Source: CALJFL01 sp039964455 (GTDB lineage Bacteria > Pseudomonadota > Gammaproteobacteria > Pseudomonadales > Halieaceae). From it: 64,000 nt of DNA. The notes beneath the pieces are model-generated. The model was not told the origin of the DNA. It was given only the letters and a program-made list of their open reading frames with translations, and made no database searches. Of the stretch, positions 27,246 to 36,500 are shown one piece after another (within the stretch, counting starts at the first letter, position 1; each line of letters starts with the position of its first letter). The translations under genes and the position numbers were made by a program. The stretch is from contig JBDVXK010000010.1 in the NCBI GenBank assembly GCA_039964455.1, forward strand, positions 248,001-312,000, written 5' to 3'.

Positions 27246-28751
27246 TTAATTGGCGAAGGTAAAGTTCAGGCGATATTCCTGCTCCGGGTCAGCTGTTACG
27301 CTGATGAGCCGGCCGGCCGGTTCTTTTGCGAGCATCTTCTGTACCGTTTCCTGGTCGTTATCAGCGGTGCAGCTGACGAAGCGTTTACCCAGGTCGGTCT
27401 CACACAACACAATTCCTTGCACGGGTTGATCCTGCATATAGTTGATCGTGTAGGAGATTACTTTTCCGGCGGTTGGATTCAGGTCCTGCTCCATTCGCGG
27501 TAACTCATCCTGGTCGATGACCGTATCGGCGCTAGCCCAATCAACGGTGCTGGGCTGGCAGGAAAAAATACCAGTTGCGTGCTTACTTAAAACCCCACCG
27601 TTGGCATGTATCAGGGCATATTCCTCTGGTTTGGCCCTGATCTGAGACCACATTTCCGCCAGCCCATGGGCGCTGTAATTGTTACCCGGTCCACCAAAGA
27701 AGGGTAGGCCGCCGGTCAGTGTCAGGCTTCCGTCGGCCGGAAGGCCAAGGTGGTCGCTAATAGCAGTGACGGCGCAAGGGAAGCAGCTATAGATGTCGAT
27801 CAGGCTCATGTCCTCAGCCGTTTTTCCCGCCATATTCAGCGCCTGGTCTACCACTCGGGTGGCCATTTCTGAAGTACTTGGGTCGGGCCTAATGGTGAGG
27901 TCGACTTCCATACCCTGGGCTCCGCCGTGCAAATAAACCCAATTGTCCTCGGCGATACCCAGCTCGCGTGCCTTGCCAACTGTCGTCATCAAGAGGGCGG
28001 CGCCAAGATTCACGCTGTCCTGGGCGATCATACGTTTTGTATATAGATCGGTTAGAGGGGCGGCGGCGAGAATTTCTTCGGCGCTCATTGCCGTGGGAAA
28101 CATTGAGTAAGGATTGCGACTTGCCACCGCACTGAATTCTTCCAGCATGCGTGCGGTGTCGGCCAGGTAACTCCCCTTGTCCATGCCCAGCTTCAGGCGA
28201 CGGGCCTGTTCTATCAGGATGTAGTAGAACAGCGGCATGACCATACCGTTATGGCGCTCCTGATCGTTGGCAACATACTTGCCAAAACCGCGGTCTTCCA
28301 GCGGTTCTTCAAACTCTTCTTCCCAGTCAAGTGTGAGACCGTTGCGCTTGGCGTTGCGCTGGTTCTTGATGGCTTCAGATCCCGCCAGTAAAACCATTTC
28401 CTTGCGTCCGGTAGCGAGATCGGCAAAAAATTCGAACAGTAAAGATTGTGGTTCGTTACCACCGGTTTCACTGTAGATTCGATGCTGCGGGTTTGCGCCG
28501 ATAACCTTGGCAATAGACTGAGGCGGATTATTACTGCGGCCCTGATCTGTGGCCCAGATGCTGGCTGAGTCTGAAAAAATCTTGATGACAGCTATGGTAT
28601 CAATGGCCTCGGCAACCCCGGAGCCACCCGCTGCCTCAAGCGCTGCCTGAGCGGCACTGGCAGCAATATGCATGGGGGAGGACTCGGTGGGCTGGCGCTC
28701 CACATACTGGCCCGCAGCCACCAGAATCGGGGTGTTATCACTGATACTCAT
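27246..28751 (-). CDS. Atypical thiolase-like acetyl-CoA acetyltransferase
   Basis: 501 residues, in the SCP-x/non-specific acyltransferase branch of the thiolase superfamily. The Cys block (IYSCFPCAVTAISDHLG, about residues 316-332) and the HANGGVLSKHATG block (about 385-397) are preserved, but the first Cys loop of biosynthetic thiolases is replaced by SETGGNEPQSL, so normal thiolysis is doubtful. The last 100 residues add an OB-like domain. Its start codon overlaps the stop of the LLM oxidoreductase by one base (TAATG), so the two are translationally coupled. Role is likely in breakdown of an unusual CoA ester. Confidence 0.82.
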   Translation of the reverse strand: MSISDNTPILVAAGQYVERQPTESSPMHIAASAAQAALEAAGGSGVAEAIDTIAVIKIFSDSASIWATDQGRSNNPPQSIAKVIGANPQHRIYSETGGNEPQSLLFEFFADLATGRKEMVLLAGSEAIKNQRNAKRNGLTLDWEEEFEEPLEDRGFGKYVANDQERHNGMVMPLFYYILIEQARRLKLGMDKGSYLADTARMLEEFSAVASRNPYSMFPTAMSAEEILAAAPLTDLYTKRMIAQDSVNLGAALLMTTVGKARELGIAEDNWVYLHGGAQGMEVDLTIRPDPSTSEMATRVVDQALNMAGKTAEDMSLIDIYSCFPCAVTAISDHLGLPADGSLTLTGGLPFFGGPGNNYSAHGLAEMWSQIRAKPEEYALIHANGGVLSKHATGIFSCQPSTVDWASADTVIDQDELPRMEQDLNPTAGKVISYTINYMQDQPVQGIVLCETDLGKRFVSCTADNDQETVQKMLAKEPAGRLISVTADPEQEYRLNFTFAN

Positions 28752-29764
28752 TACACAATCTCTGAAATAGTACGAAGCTCGTCTTTGTCGGTGGTCGCGA
28801 TGAGCAACGTGGTCACCTTGGAATCACGCCAGGCTTGCAGGCGATCCTTGATCCGATCCTTGGGTCCTGTCAGTGTCATGGCATCGGCCAGCTCATCGGG
28901 AATGACCTGAGCCGCCTCGTCACGCTTACCTTCGGCGAACAATTCCTGAATCTTGTTCGCTTCCGCCTCAAAGCCCATACGTACAAATAGGTCCTTGTGA
29001 AAGTTTGTGCTCTTGGCTCCCATGCCACCAACGTAAAAGGCCATGTGGTATTTGAAAGGAATCAATCCAGCCTCAACATCATCGGTGATGTTTACTTGAA
29101 CCATTTGGGCAATATCAAAGTCGGGCTTCATGTTGGTTAACGATTCGCTGTACACGCTCTCGTCATAGGGGTTGTAAAACAAGGGTATCCAGCCATCGGC
29201 AATCTCCGTAGAGAGTGCAATGTTCTTGGGACCCTCTGCGCCAAGGTAGATAGGGATTCGATTTCTGAGTGGATGCACAATGGGCTTTAGCGGTTTGCCA
29301 AGGCCCATGCCATCATCACCGGGGTAGGGCAATGGGTAGTGCGGACCGTCGTTAGTAACCGGGGCCTCCCGGGCAAAAACTTGGCGGATTATATCAACGT
29401 ACTCGCGGGTGCGGGCCAGCGGCTTGGGGAAAGGCTGTCCGTACCAGCCCTCAACAACTTGTGGCCCGGAAACACCGAGGCCGAGCATGAAGCGGCCATT
29501 GGAGAGTAGATCCAGACTTAACGCGTGCATGGCACAGGATGTAGGCGTGCGGCCAGAAAGCTGCACTATGGCCGTGCCCAGCTTGATTTTTTCGGTTTGA
29601 GCGCCAATCCAGCACAGTGGGGTGAATGCATCGTTGCCCCACGCCTCGGCAGACCATACTGAATCAAAGCCCAGCTTTTCTGCTTCCTGGGCCATTTCTA
29701 CGAAATTGGGGTTGGGCGCTGCTCCCCAGTAACCCTGAGCCAGGCCCAGCTTTAAGTCTGCCAT
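28751..29764 (-). CDS. LLM-class (F420/flavin-dependent) oxidoreductase
   Basis: A 337-residue luciferase-like TIM barrel. Early block MADLKLGLAQGYWGA, then EKLGFDSVWSAEAWG, FTPLCWIGAQTEKIKLGTAI and GLGVSGPQVVEGWYG are standard for the LLM F420-dependent subfamily. Proteobacterial homologues may use FMN rather than F420. It precedes and is coupled to the thiolase gene, so the pair may oxidise and then handle an acyl substrate. Upstream of ATG 29764 is AGGAGATTGATCA, a good ribosome site. Confidence 0.85.
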   Translation of the reverse strand: MADLKLGLAQGYWGAAPNPNFVEMAQEAEKLGFDSVWSAEAWGNDAFTPLCWIGAQTEKIKLGTAIVQLSGRTPTSCAMHALSLDLLSNGRFMLGLGVSGPQVVEGWYGQPFPKPLARTREYVDIIRQVFAREAPVTNDGPHYPLPYPGDDGMGLGKPLKPIVHPLRNRIPIYLGAEGPKNIALSTEIADGWIPLFYNPYDESVYSESLTNMKPDFDIAQMVQVNITDDVEAGLIPFKYHMAFYVGGMGAKSTNFHKDLFVRMGFEAEANKIQELFAEGKRDEAAQVIPDELADAMTLTGPKDRIKDRLQAWRDSKVTTLLIATTDKDELRTISEIV

Positions 29765-29814
29765 TGATCAATCTCCTAGTTGGTCTCGAAAATTTAACGA
29801 GCTGAAATTTATAT

Positions 29815-29995
29815 AATCGGCGTACAAGAAAGTATAGCCGTCACCGATTCCGACTTGGGATTATTCCCTAAGCCGCGTGGCTTTACTATCGTTTCAACCT
29901 CAGTCATCAAGGTATTGAAGATCTACTCGTCGAGATAGGCATCTTCGTCACCCACAAATCCCATACTTCAACCTATCAGCCAGCACCCTTAGCCG
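29815..29995 (+). mobile_element. IS6-family transposase remnant
   Basis: Reading at 29,872 gives AAWLYYRFNLSHQGIEDLLVE and then GIFVTHKSHTSTYQPAP, clearly the transposase N-terminus; sequence from 29,815 also matches the segment before it in the copy at 49,544. It ends shortly before the PlsB-like gene. Confidence 0.75.
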
Positions 29996-30049
29996 GCATA
30001 AGTTCTTGAATTTCATTTACGATCGCCAATGACAGGTATACTGCTGAGC

Positions 30050-31912
30050 ATGGCAACAATAAATGAAAGGAAGCCCGCCAGCGAGGCGTACACGCTACTG
30101 GCCGAACCGGCGTTCCTGCAGCAACTTGAGGAGGTTGCGCAAGCCGCGGGCAAGGATGCGCAGCAGGCCCGCAAGTACGCCCGCAAGTGCTTGGCTGAAA
30201 TGGCCGCCACACCTAGTGAGTCCTGGCTGTCCCCCGCATCGAAGTTTGCCCGTTTCATATTTACACGCAGTTATGAGCCGGCGCTGGATATCAATACCGA
30301 CGCGCTCGAACAATTACGCGAGCTGTCGCAGGATCACCTTCTACTGTTCCTGTGGTCGCACAAGTCGCACATGGATAGCTTTGCCTTCCTGGTGTCCCTG
30401 TATGAAAACGGCTTTAAGCCGCTGCCGCTGGTATTCGCTGGCATCAATATGAACTTCCTGGGCTTTGGTACGCTGGCGCGCAAGGTGGGTTCGATCTTCC
30501 TGCGGCGTGAGTTTCACAACGACCCTATCTACAAACTGGTGTTTCGGCACTATATCGACTATTTGATTCGCAACCGCTTGCCGCTGACCTGGTCGATTGA
30601 GGGCGCACGTTCTCGAACCGGCAAGCTGTCGCCACCCAAGCTGGGTATTCTCAACTGGGTGCTGGAAGCCTGTGAACGTGAGCAGATGAAGGACGTGAAG
30701 TTCGTGCCGGTGTCGATTGCTTTTGATCGCATCGCGGAAATTGATGACTATGTGGCGCTGCAACAGGGCCTGCCAAAGCGCAAGGAATCCCTGCGCTGGT
30801 TCCTCGATTTTATCTTCGGGATGAAGGAGCCCTACGGCAAAATATATGTGCGCTTTGCCGATCCCGTTTCTATTGAGGATGTTGCCGGACTTACAGATGG
30901 TGCGAGTGCGGATGGCGCAGACGAGGGCGGTGAAGATGAAGGGCCGTCCCTTGCTACTCTCGTGGCCTTCGAGGTCTGCACGCGAATTGAACAGGTTACA
31001 CCGATCAAGGCTGCGGACGTTCTTACCATGGTACTGCTGGGCGCTGATGGCAGAGCGCTGACCGAGGAAGAGATCTACCGACAGTCCCGGGAAATCGCGC
31101 AGTTGGTCCGTGAGCGCGATCTGCCCCTGGCCAGGGGCTTCAGCCTGGAAGGTCTGAAGCAGGTGTCCGCTGCATTACTCTCCATGCGTAGCTCGAAGCT
31201 GGTGAAGGAGTTCAGCAAGGGCAGTGTGCCGGTGTTTTATATACCGGAGGAGTGTCAAATCGCCGCCGCTTATTATCGCAACACTATCACGCATTATTTC
31301 CTGGCTGCCGCCCTGGGTGAAGTTGCCCTGGCCCTTGGCTCCAGTGATATCAGCGTTACCGGTGAAGGCGAATTGCGCGAGCGTGTTGAAAAGGCTCGCG
31401 ACCTGTTCAAATTCGAATTCTTTTTCCGGCCCAAGGAGGAGGTATTCCAGAGGGTGCTGCAAGAGACAGCGCGGCGCTATCCCCAGTGGCACAGCACAGA
31501 TATCTCCCTTGTAAAACAGTTACGGCAGTCTCCTCCGCGTTTCGCACATGCCATCTTGCGCTCGATGGCCGAGGCCTACTATGTTGTGGCAAGCGCACTG
31601 GCAGCAATGGGCGAGGAGCCTGTGGCCGACAGGAAAGCCTTTATCTCCAGCCTGTTGCAGCGCGGCCGTGAAATGTTATTGCGCCGCCAGATAAGCGGGG
31701 AATCATCCGTATCCAGTGACCTGTATACAACAGCACTTAAACTGGCCGACCACCGTCAGTTGCTGAATGCCGATGATGCCCAGCTTGCTGAGCGTCGCGA
31801 GGCTTTCCTAGAAGAGACCTGCCGCATGCTCGGCGCTATCAACCTGCTGCAGGATTGTTACAACGAAGCCTGGTTTGGGCCCAGTACTACCGCAATCTCA
31901 GGAAATCGATAG
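30050..31912 (+). CDS. PlsB-like glycerol-3-phosphate acyltransferase
   Basis: From ATG 30050 the protein has 620 residues (an in-frame ATG at 30029 is also possible). Acyltransferase motifs occur in order: HKSHMD (HX4D, about residue 104), AGINMNFLGFG, FLRREFHND and IEGARSRTGKL. PlsB makes lysophosphatidate from acyl-CoA or acyl-ACP at the inner membrane. The canonical enzyme has about 800 residues; this one is shorter at the N-terminus but keeps the long C-terminal domain. An acidic insert (residues about 285-305) interrupts the region after the catalytic core. Stands alone downstream of an IS remnant. Confidence 0.85.
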   Translation: MATINERKPASEAYTLLAEPAFLQQLEEVAQAAGKDAQQARKYARKCLAEMAATPSESWLSPASKFARFIFTRSYEPALDINTDALEQLRELSQDHLLLFLWSHKSHMDSFAFLVSLYENGFKPLPLVFAGINMNFLGFGTLARKVGSIFLRREFHNDPIYKLVFRHYIDYLIRNRLPLTWSIEGARSRTGKLSPPKLGILNWVLEACEREQMKDVKFVPVSIAFDRIAEIDDYVALQQGLPKRKESLRWFLDFIFGMKEPYGKIYVRFADPVSIEDVAGLTDGASADGADEGGEDEGPSLATLVAFEVCTRIEQVTPIKAADVLTMVLLGADGRALTEEEIYRQSREIAQLVRERDLPLARGFSLEGLKQVSAALLSMRSSKLVKEFSKGSVPVFYIPEECQIAAAYYRNTITHYFLAAALGEVALALGSSDISVTGEGELRERVEKARDLFKFEFFFRPKEEVFQRVLQETARRYPQWHSTDISLVKQLRQSPPRFAHAILRSMAEAYYVVASALAAMGEEPVADRKAFISSLLQRGREMLLRRQISGESSVSSDLYTTALKLADHRQLLNADDAQLAERREAFLEETCRMLGAINLLQDCYNEAWFGPSTTAISGNR

Positions 31913-31925
31913 TGGTTAGCCCAGG

Positions 31926-32624
31926 CTACTTTTCAGCGACGAAAGTTACCGTGCAGTTAGTCAGAAGGGCTCTTTCATACGTTCGAATACCTGAGAGGCC
32001 GGACATCATAGGAGCCATCCAGTCGCTATCGAGCTGGTCAAGAAAGTTGCCCAGTCTTTCCTTGGTGGGTGCACGCACCATGATCAACAGTTTCCCAGCG
32101 TCCTCTCCCGTCAGGAAGCCATGAATAGAAAGCGACACATCTTCGAAGCCCCGCGTGGTTGCTTCGTCGTTGATACGGGTTAGCTTTTCTTCATACGATT
32201 GAACGTCATCTGTGGAGATAACCAAATTCCAGTTCGAATGGGTATCGCCCACATCAAGCAATAGCTCCTCGGAAAAATGCAGGCTCAGGCTGTCCGAGCG
32301 CGAGATCGTTCGCTTTACCCGTAACTTGCTGGCCTGCTCAAGTACGCCCTCATTGTAGATTGAGGCACCCATCGCCGACGCGTGATCGTTGAACGTATGC
32401 CAGTAGTAAACTTCTCCGGGCCGATAGAAACCCGCTATAGACAGGCACACTCCTCCCGCAGTGGCCTCGATTGCCTTGCCGATGGCGGCCCCGTTTTTCT
32501 GCGCCCACTCCATATATGCTACTGGATCCTCGGCGTTAATAGTAACCACCGACATAGCCGGGGTAGCGAATGTCTGCGTGGAAAAAACTAATGCTGCGCT
32601 TGCCAATACTGCCCTGTATTTCAT
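31926..32624 (-). CDS. Exported hypothetical protein
   Basis: 232 residues with a signal peptide (MKYRAVLASAALVFSTQTFA, cleavage at residue 20-21). The mature part seems to contain two similar units of about 90 residues (VVTINAEDPVAYMEWAQ ... and LVISTDDVQSYEEKLTR ...), each with the pattern of a ferredoxin-like or dimeric alpha-beta barrel domain. No catalytic motif seen. Convergent with the PlsB-like gene (13 bp between stops). Confidence 0.7.
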   Translation of the reverse strand: MKYRAVLASAALVFSTQTFATPAMSVVTINAEDPVAYMEWAQKNGAAIGKAIEATAGGVCLSIAGFYRPGEVYYWHTFNDHASAMGASIYNEGVLEQASKLRVKRTISRSDSLSLHFSEELLLDVGDTHSNWNLVISTDDVQSYEEKLTRINDEATTRGFEDVSLSIHGFLTGEDAGKLLIMVRAPTKERLGNFLDQLDSDWMAPMMSGLSGIRTYERALLTNCTVTFVAEK

Positions 32625-32837
32625 CGTAGCTCTCCGTTTTCTGTACCTGCGTCTTGAGGTGTCTTGTCCTGCACAGTGACCGGTAAAACTTTGCCACAGA
32701 GAGAGTGTAGCTTGCCTTCAGGGACTTGCCAGAATTAGGCTGCGCATATTTCGGAAAATTACAGGCAGCGATAGGTGAAAAAAGGGAACGAGACTGAAGT
32801 ATTTAGCGTCGCAATAACCTGCGATAGCGCATCGCGC

Positions 32838-33845
32838 CTAGAGAGTCGCCGCGGGATAGCGGATATACGTTGCAACCATCAATTGTGCGAAAGTATCAGG
32901 CTCAGGTCGCTCTCCTTTCAACAGGCCTGATTGGCGCAAGTCATCCTCAAATATGCGGATAATCTGATCTAGTTCCAGATCATCACTATGTGTTTCCCAC
33001 GCCGAGTGTTCCTTATGATCAGCAAAGCAGTAGCCTTTCCAAGAAATGGAGTAGCGGATTTGCGACCAAGAATATTCCGCAAGGTCTTCGTTGCCAGCGC
33101 GCAGCGCCCAGTGGTCTTCTCCAAGATGATGAAGGCGGGTGCCAGCTTCGATGGCAGGCAATCTGTGGACTCGCTGGGCGACTCGTTCAACGCCATGAAA
33201 CACTTTATCGGTGTCAATTAAAATCGCTGAATTATGCTGGGCTGGGACCGCTTCGCGAGCGCCATCTGCGCCATTGGGATAAAACGTAAAGGCGCCTCCC
33301 TTTGCCGCTCCAAACCAGGAAACGCAAGTGAGTATTCTGACCCGCCAGTGATCAAATAAGCCAGAGTGCAGCATACACACCAACAGCCATTGCGGCGCAT
33401 TCTTGCGATTGGCACCACGGAATTCAGGCACGTCCGTATGAATTGCGAGCTCCTGCCCCGGTATCAGTAGATTCGCATAGACGATTGCGGGAACAATGTC
33501 TTCACAGCCAGAAATTTCCCTCGCAGCGAGCTGCATTTTTGGATGTTCCAAAAATGGCTCAACGCCGGCCACACGCTTTTCATTGCCGTAAGCGTAAGTC
33601 TCCCGAAAGTAATTGGTTCGACTCTGGGCGGTTTCAGGATCATCCTGATTACCGCCACCATCAAGCCCATGAGCAACATAATTGAGACCAACATCAAACC
33701 GCTGGGGTAAGGATTCACCGAGTCCATCGCTGGTGGCCTCCTCGGCATAGGTACCGAAACTGCCAAAGGACTCGGCAATACGCAGCATGTTTTCCGCTTC
33801 CTCAGGTCGAAGAAATGGGTCCATGTGTAAGTAAGTGCATGTCAT
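32838..33845 (-). CDS. 2-oxoglutarate/Fe(II) oxygenase-like protein
   Basis: 335 residues. The facial triad is suggested by HTD in LAIHTDVPEF (about residue 138) and the distal His in KVFHGVERV (about residue 215); an Arg that would hold 2-oxoglutarate follows in QRVHRLPA. The family includes prolyl hydroxylase-like enzymes and uncharacterised cytoplasmic oxygenases. No neighbour hints at a substrate. Start may be ATG 33845 or Met8 at 33824. Confidence 0.65.
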   Translation of the reverse strand: MTCTYLHMDPFLRPEEAENMLRIAESFGSFGTYAEEATSDGLGESLPQRFDVGLNYVAHGLDGGGNQDDPETAQSRTNYFRETYAYGNEKRVAGVEPFLEHPKMQLAAREISGCEDIVPAIVYANLLIPGQELAIHTDVPEFRGANRKNAPQWLLVCMLHSGLFDHWRVRILTCVSWFGAAKGGAFTFYPNGADGAREAVPAQHNSAILIDTDKVFHGVERVAQRVHRLPAIEAGTRLHHLGEDHWALRAGNEDLAEYSWSQIRYSISWKGYCFADHKEHSAWETHSDDLELDQIIRIFEDDLRQSGLLKGERPEPDTFAQLMVATYIRYPAATL

Positions 33846-34190
33846 AACCCGTTAGATACAACATTAAGCCCTGATACACAACATTCGCATGCCTGTAAAA
33901 ATAGCCCTCATTGATTCTGATAACTGAGCTTGAGATATTTGCGAAATGCTCACCTATTGAAATGCACTTGGTTGTGCGCCAGTGATCATAAAAAACCGAA
34001 CTCCTAACCTCTGACGAAGCCCTTTCTTTCAGGATACTTGTCGCCTCCGATTCTTCACCAGTAAGTGCGCGCTCTGGAGTAAGCCATGAAATATTATCGG
34101 AATCTCAGGATCAGTGCGTTCGGTGAGTGGACCAAAGCTGTCGGTTGAGGCGCAAGAGCCTGATTACTTCAAACCCGAGGCTTCAAATTG
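33846..34190. other. Non-coding stretch, nothing recognised
   Basis: 345 bp between the oxygenase start and the lipase stop. I see no conserved reading frame, IS remnant or clear hairpin. It should hold the oxygenase promoter and the end of the lipase transcript. Confidence 0.4.
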
Positions 34191-35510
34191 TCAAAATTGT
34201 TCTGAAACGTGAGGAAGAAACCATTCCTTTAGCTGGCTCATCACGCGTGGGTCGTGAAGCATTCCCAGATGCCCTAGATTGTAAAAAATCTTTGTATGTT
34301 CTTTGGGAAAAACAAGGTTCAAGTCTGGGTTCTTATGCCTGCCCGTTGCGCTGGATGGGTGTACCAGGCCATCCCCAAGCAATCTGCCGATCTTTTCGCC
34401 CGAACGCTTGGAGAGAGTAGCTGCAATTGCATAGTGCTTGATGCCATCGGTCAAAGGTGTGGGTATTCGAAGGTCGGTATTATCTTTGTGTTCATCATGA
34501 CGCTGCCAGTCTTCATCCTGCACGTTTCCGTGACGTAGGTCGGTGATGCCTGCGCTCCGAATTCGACCCAGTGCTGATAAGGGCGCGGTGTATGGACTAA
34601 AGGTCAGACTTTTCTGTAGCCAATACCCACCGCGCTCCAGAACGGCGCCATGATGTGGCGTCCCCACATACACTGCCTTATCGACCTTGGTTAGCCAAGC
34701 GTGGCCGTCCTTTTCTGCGACGTGCATAGCGCTGCGAGTGAGTAGCCCGCCCATACTGAATCCAATGAAGCTGATCGACTCAATTGGCACCGGCCAGGTG
34801 TTAATCAAGCCCGATAATTGTTCGCAGAGCTCGCGAGCATTGGTTGAGATATTGCGGCCTGAATTGTAGAGAGCGTAGACCGGTGTGTAGTCGCTGTCTT
34901 CAGCTAGTGCTTCGGCATGGTTGTGTTGCTTTGAGGTCCACTCACAGTCATTCATGCTGAGACCATGAGCCAGGATCAGAAGCCTACCTGTAGGAGAGAA
35001 GTCGCGCTCTGCCAGTGCTGTTGGTTGTGGATAAACCTCGACGGAACGTCTTTCTGTTTCAAACAGGTCGGCGAAGGCTGGTGCGTCTTCGGCTGACTGC
35101 GGGTTATTGATATCGTCTGATTTCTCAGGCCGCTCGATAGGCGGCAGGAGGACGCGCAGTCGCATGGGGATCGCCAGTGAGTTGCCGCTGTTCGCCAGGT
35201 GATCCCCGCAGATGCCGTTTAACGCGGCAATCAGGGCCTCTCGGTGTGGCCCTGGTGGCAGGGTGCGGTCTAGCGTTGGCGCTATGTGCCCTAATACCCA
35301 GTCAGACGTTATCCTTGTTGTTCCGATTATCCGCCGGATTGACTCATGGACGAGGCCTGCAATGCCTGGAGCGCGCCCCTCGGGTGCTTCACCAAGCGGG
35401 AAGGGCGTGGCCGCTATGTTGCGGTACATTCCCTCGACGATAGTCGTCACTTCTTGAGCGGCGTCAAAGCCCAGTTGTGCGCTGCCCTTAAGCGCTTTTC
35501 CCGTTTCCAC
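34191..35510 (-). CDS. Alpha/beta hydrolase, PGAP1/lipase-like
   Basis: 439 residues. The oxyanion-hole block ILAHGLSMND (about residue 172) and the nucleophile elbow GFSMGG (about residue 240) are clear, and HHG near residue 284 is typical of PGAP1-type lipases; an acid in the TDLRHG block and a late His (NLGHLGMLHD, about 415) can complete the triad. The first 150 residues form a helical cap. GTG 35510 lies eight bases after AAGGAG. It is cotranscribed with the RHH protein gene upstream (67 bp). No signal peptide, so it probably acts inside the cell, perhaps on storage or membrane lipids. Confidence 0.8.
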   Translation of the reverse strand: METGKALKGSAQLGFDAAQEVTTIVEGMYRNIAATPFPLGEAPEGRAPGIAGLVHESIRRIIGTTRITSDWVLGHIAPTLDRTLPPGPHREALIAALNGICGDHLANSGNSLAIPMRLRVLLPPIERPEKSDDINNPQSAEDAPAFADLFETERRSVEVYPQPTALAERDFSPTGRLLILAHGLSMNDCEWTSKQHNHAEALAEDSDYTPVYALYNSGRNISTNARELCEQLSGLINTWPVPIESISFIGFSMGGLLTRSAMHVAEKDGHAWLTKVDKAVYVGTPHHGAVLERGGYWLQKSLTFSPYTAPLSALGRIRSAGITDLRHGNVQDEDWQRHDEHKDNTDLRIPTPLTDGIKHYAIAATLSKRSGEKIGRLLGDGLVHPSSATGRHKNPDLNLVFPKEHTKIFYNLGHLGMLHDPRVMSQLKEWFLPHVSEQF

Positions 35511-35577
35511 AGTGGCATCTCCTTAATTGGGTATAACGACATGGCGCCATTCGCCGTTAACGGATTTCTTCAGGCCT

Positions 35578-36087
35578 CTAGTTGGCTTTTTTCTTGCTGC
35601 TGGTGGATGTGCTTTTAGAGGGACGTTTCTTCGTACTCTTTTGCGCAGGGGGTGTAGATACTTCATCCGTGGGAGAAGGTAGCGCGGCAAGGCAATTCGT
35701 ACACAACAGCGTGGCGCGCGGACCCGTTGGTACACCCACAGCGGCGCGCTGGCCTAAGGGAAGAATGACGTTACACTCCTCACAAACGCCGTTCTTGTTA
35801 AGTATTATCTCCTGCCAGCCAATCACAGGTACTTCTAAGTCTTGATTAGAAGTGGCGGGATCCCTGCCCGTTAATGCTCGTGCAATCTGTGAACTGTCGA
35901 TGACCACGCCTTCTACCAGGTCGAAGGTATTCAGCAGGACATTGCGCACAATGGTAGAGACTGACAAGCCCAGTTTTTCGGCGCGATTACGTAACTCATC
36001 ATCGAGTTGCTCAGGGATCCGTGCCTGCAATACCCGATCTTTGGGTTGTTGACGTTTGTGCCTCTTTGGTTTGGTTTTATCCTGCAT
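35578..36087 (-). CDS. Ribbon-helix-helix protein with Cys4 knuckle and Lys-rich tail
   Basis: 169 residues in three parts: an RHH-type DNA-binding segment (VLQARIPEQLDDELRNRAEKL, residues about 19-39), a zinc-ribbon-like Cys4 centre (CEEC about residue 100 and CTNC about residue 128), and a histone H1-like tail of Lys, Ser and Thr. I know no named family with this order. It is first in an operon with the lipase-like gene. The promoter is framed by a long inverted repeat that suits an RHH repressor, so autoregulation is likely. Confidence 0.65.
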   Translation of the reverse strand: MQDKTKPKRHKRQQPKDRVLQARIPEQLDDELRNRAEKLGLSVSTIVRNVLLNTFDLVEGVVIDSSQIARALTGRDPATSNQDLEVPVIGWQEIILNKNGVCEECNVILPLGQRAAVGVPTGPRATLLCTNCLAALPSPTDEVSTPPAQKSTKKRPSKSTSTSSKKKAN

Positions 36088-36131
36088 GGCCGGGCCTTAG
36101 GTACGTGTTCCGTTAGTTGGAATATAAATAC

Positions 36132-36165
36132 AATGTAATACATTTGTCAATATACGTATTACATT
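36132..36165. promoter_or_regulatory. Operator framing the RHH gene promoter
   Basis: AATGTAATAC (36,132-36,141) and GTATTACATT (36,156-36,165) form a perfect ten-base inverted repeat with a 14-bp spacer. On the minus strand the spacer contains TTGACA (36,145-36,150), followed after 18 bp by TATATT, so the half-sites flank the -35 box of the RHH gene. Binding would block its promoter. Confidence 0.6.
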
Positions 36166-36397
36166 CTATTGTGGTGAAGGGGTTGCTACCTGAAGTGGTC
36201 TTTGAGAGAAAATTAGCTGCATCAATTCAATCAGGTAAAATTTAAAGTCTTCTGCTCAAAACGCCTTTATAGCGAACCTAAGCAATCGCAGGTTAATGGC
36301 AAGTTAATTTGAGCTATCGGTTCGCGAGAACTTCCCAGAACCTATTCCGGTGTATGTTGGCTTTTAAACCAGTTAGTCAGAAATAAAGGGCTTGAAA

Positions 36398-36433
36398 TGA
36401 CCGTCGGTCAGATATATATTTGACCGATGGTCA
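36398..36433. promoter_or_regulatory. Paired TetR operators upstream of the TetR gene
   Basis: Two 13-bp palindromes, TGACCGTCGGTCA (36,398-36,410) and TGACCGATGGTCA (36,421-36,433), lie 23 bp apart. The same paired arrangement recurs at 41,885-41,919. Together with the TetR gene starting at 36,501 this is strong evidence for an autoregulatory operator. Confidence 0.75.
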
Positions 36434-36500
36434 GTTATTGTTCGGGCTATTAAACAACCCTGGCATGGCAACCAAACAAAAAAGCAGTGTGGAGACACTC

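Noticed and set aside
36420..36500. Upstream extension of the TetR gene
   Set aside because: The TTG start lies within the operator and has no ribosome site; ATG 36501 has GGAG at the right distance.
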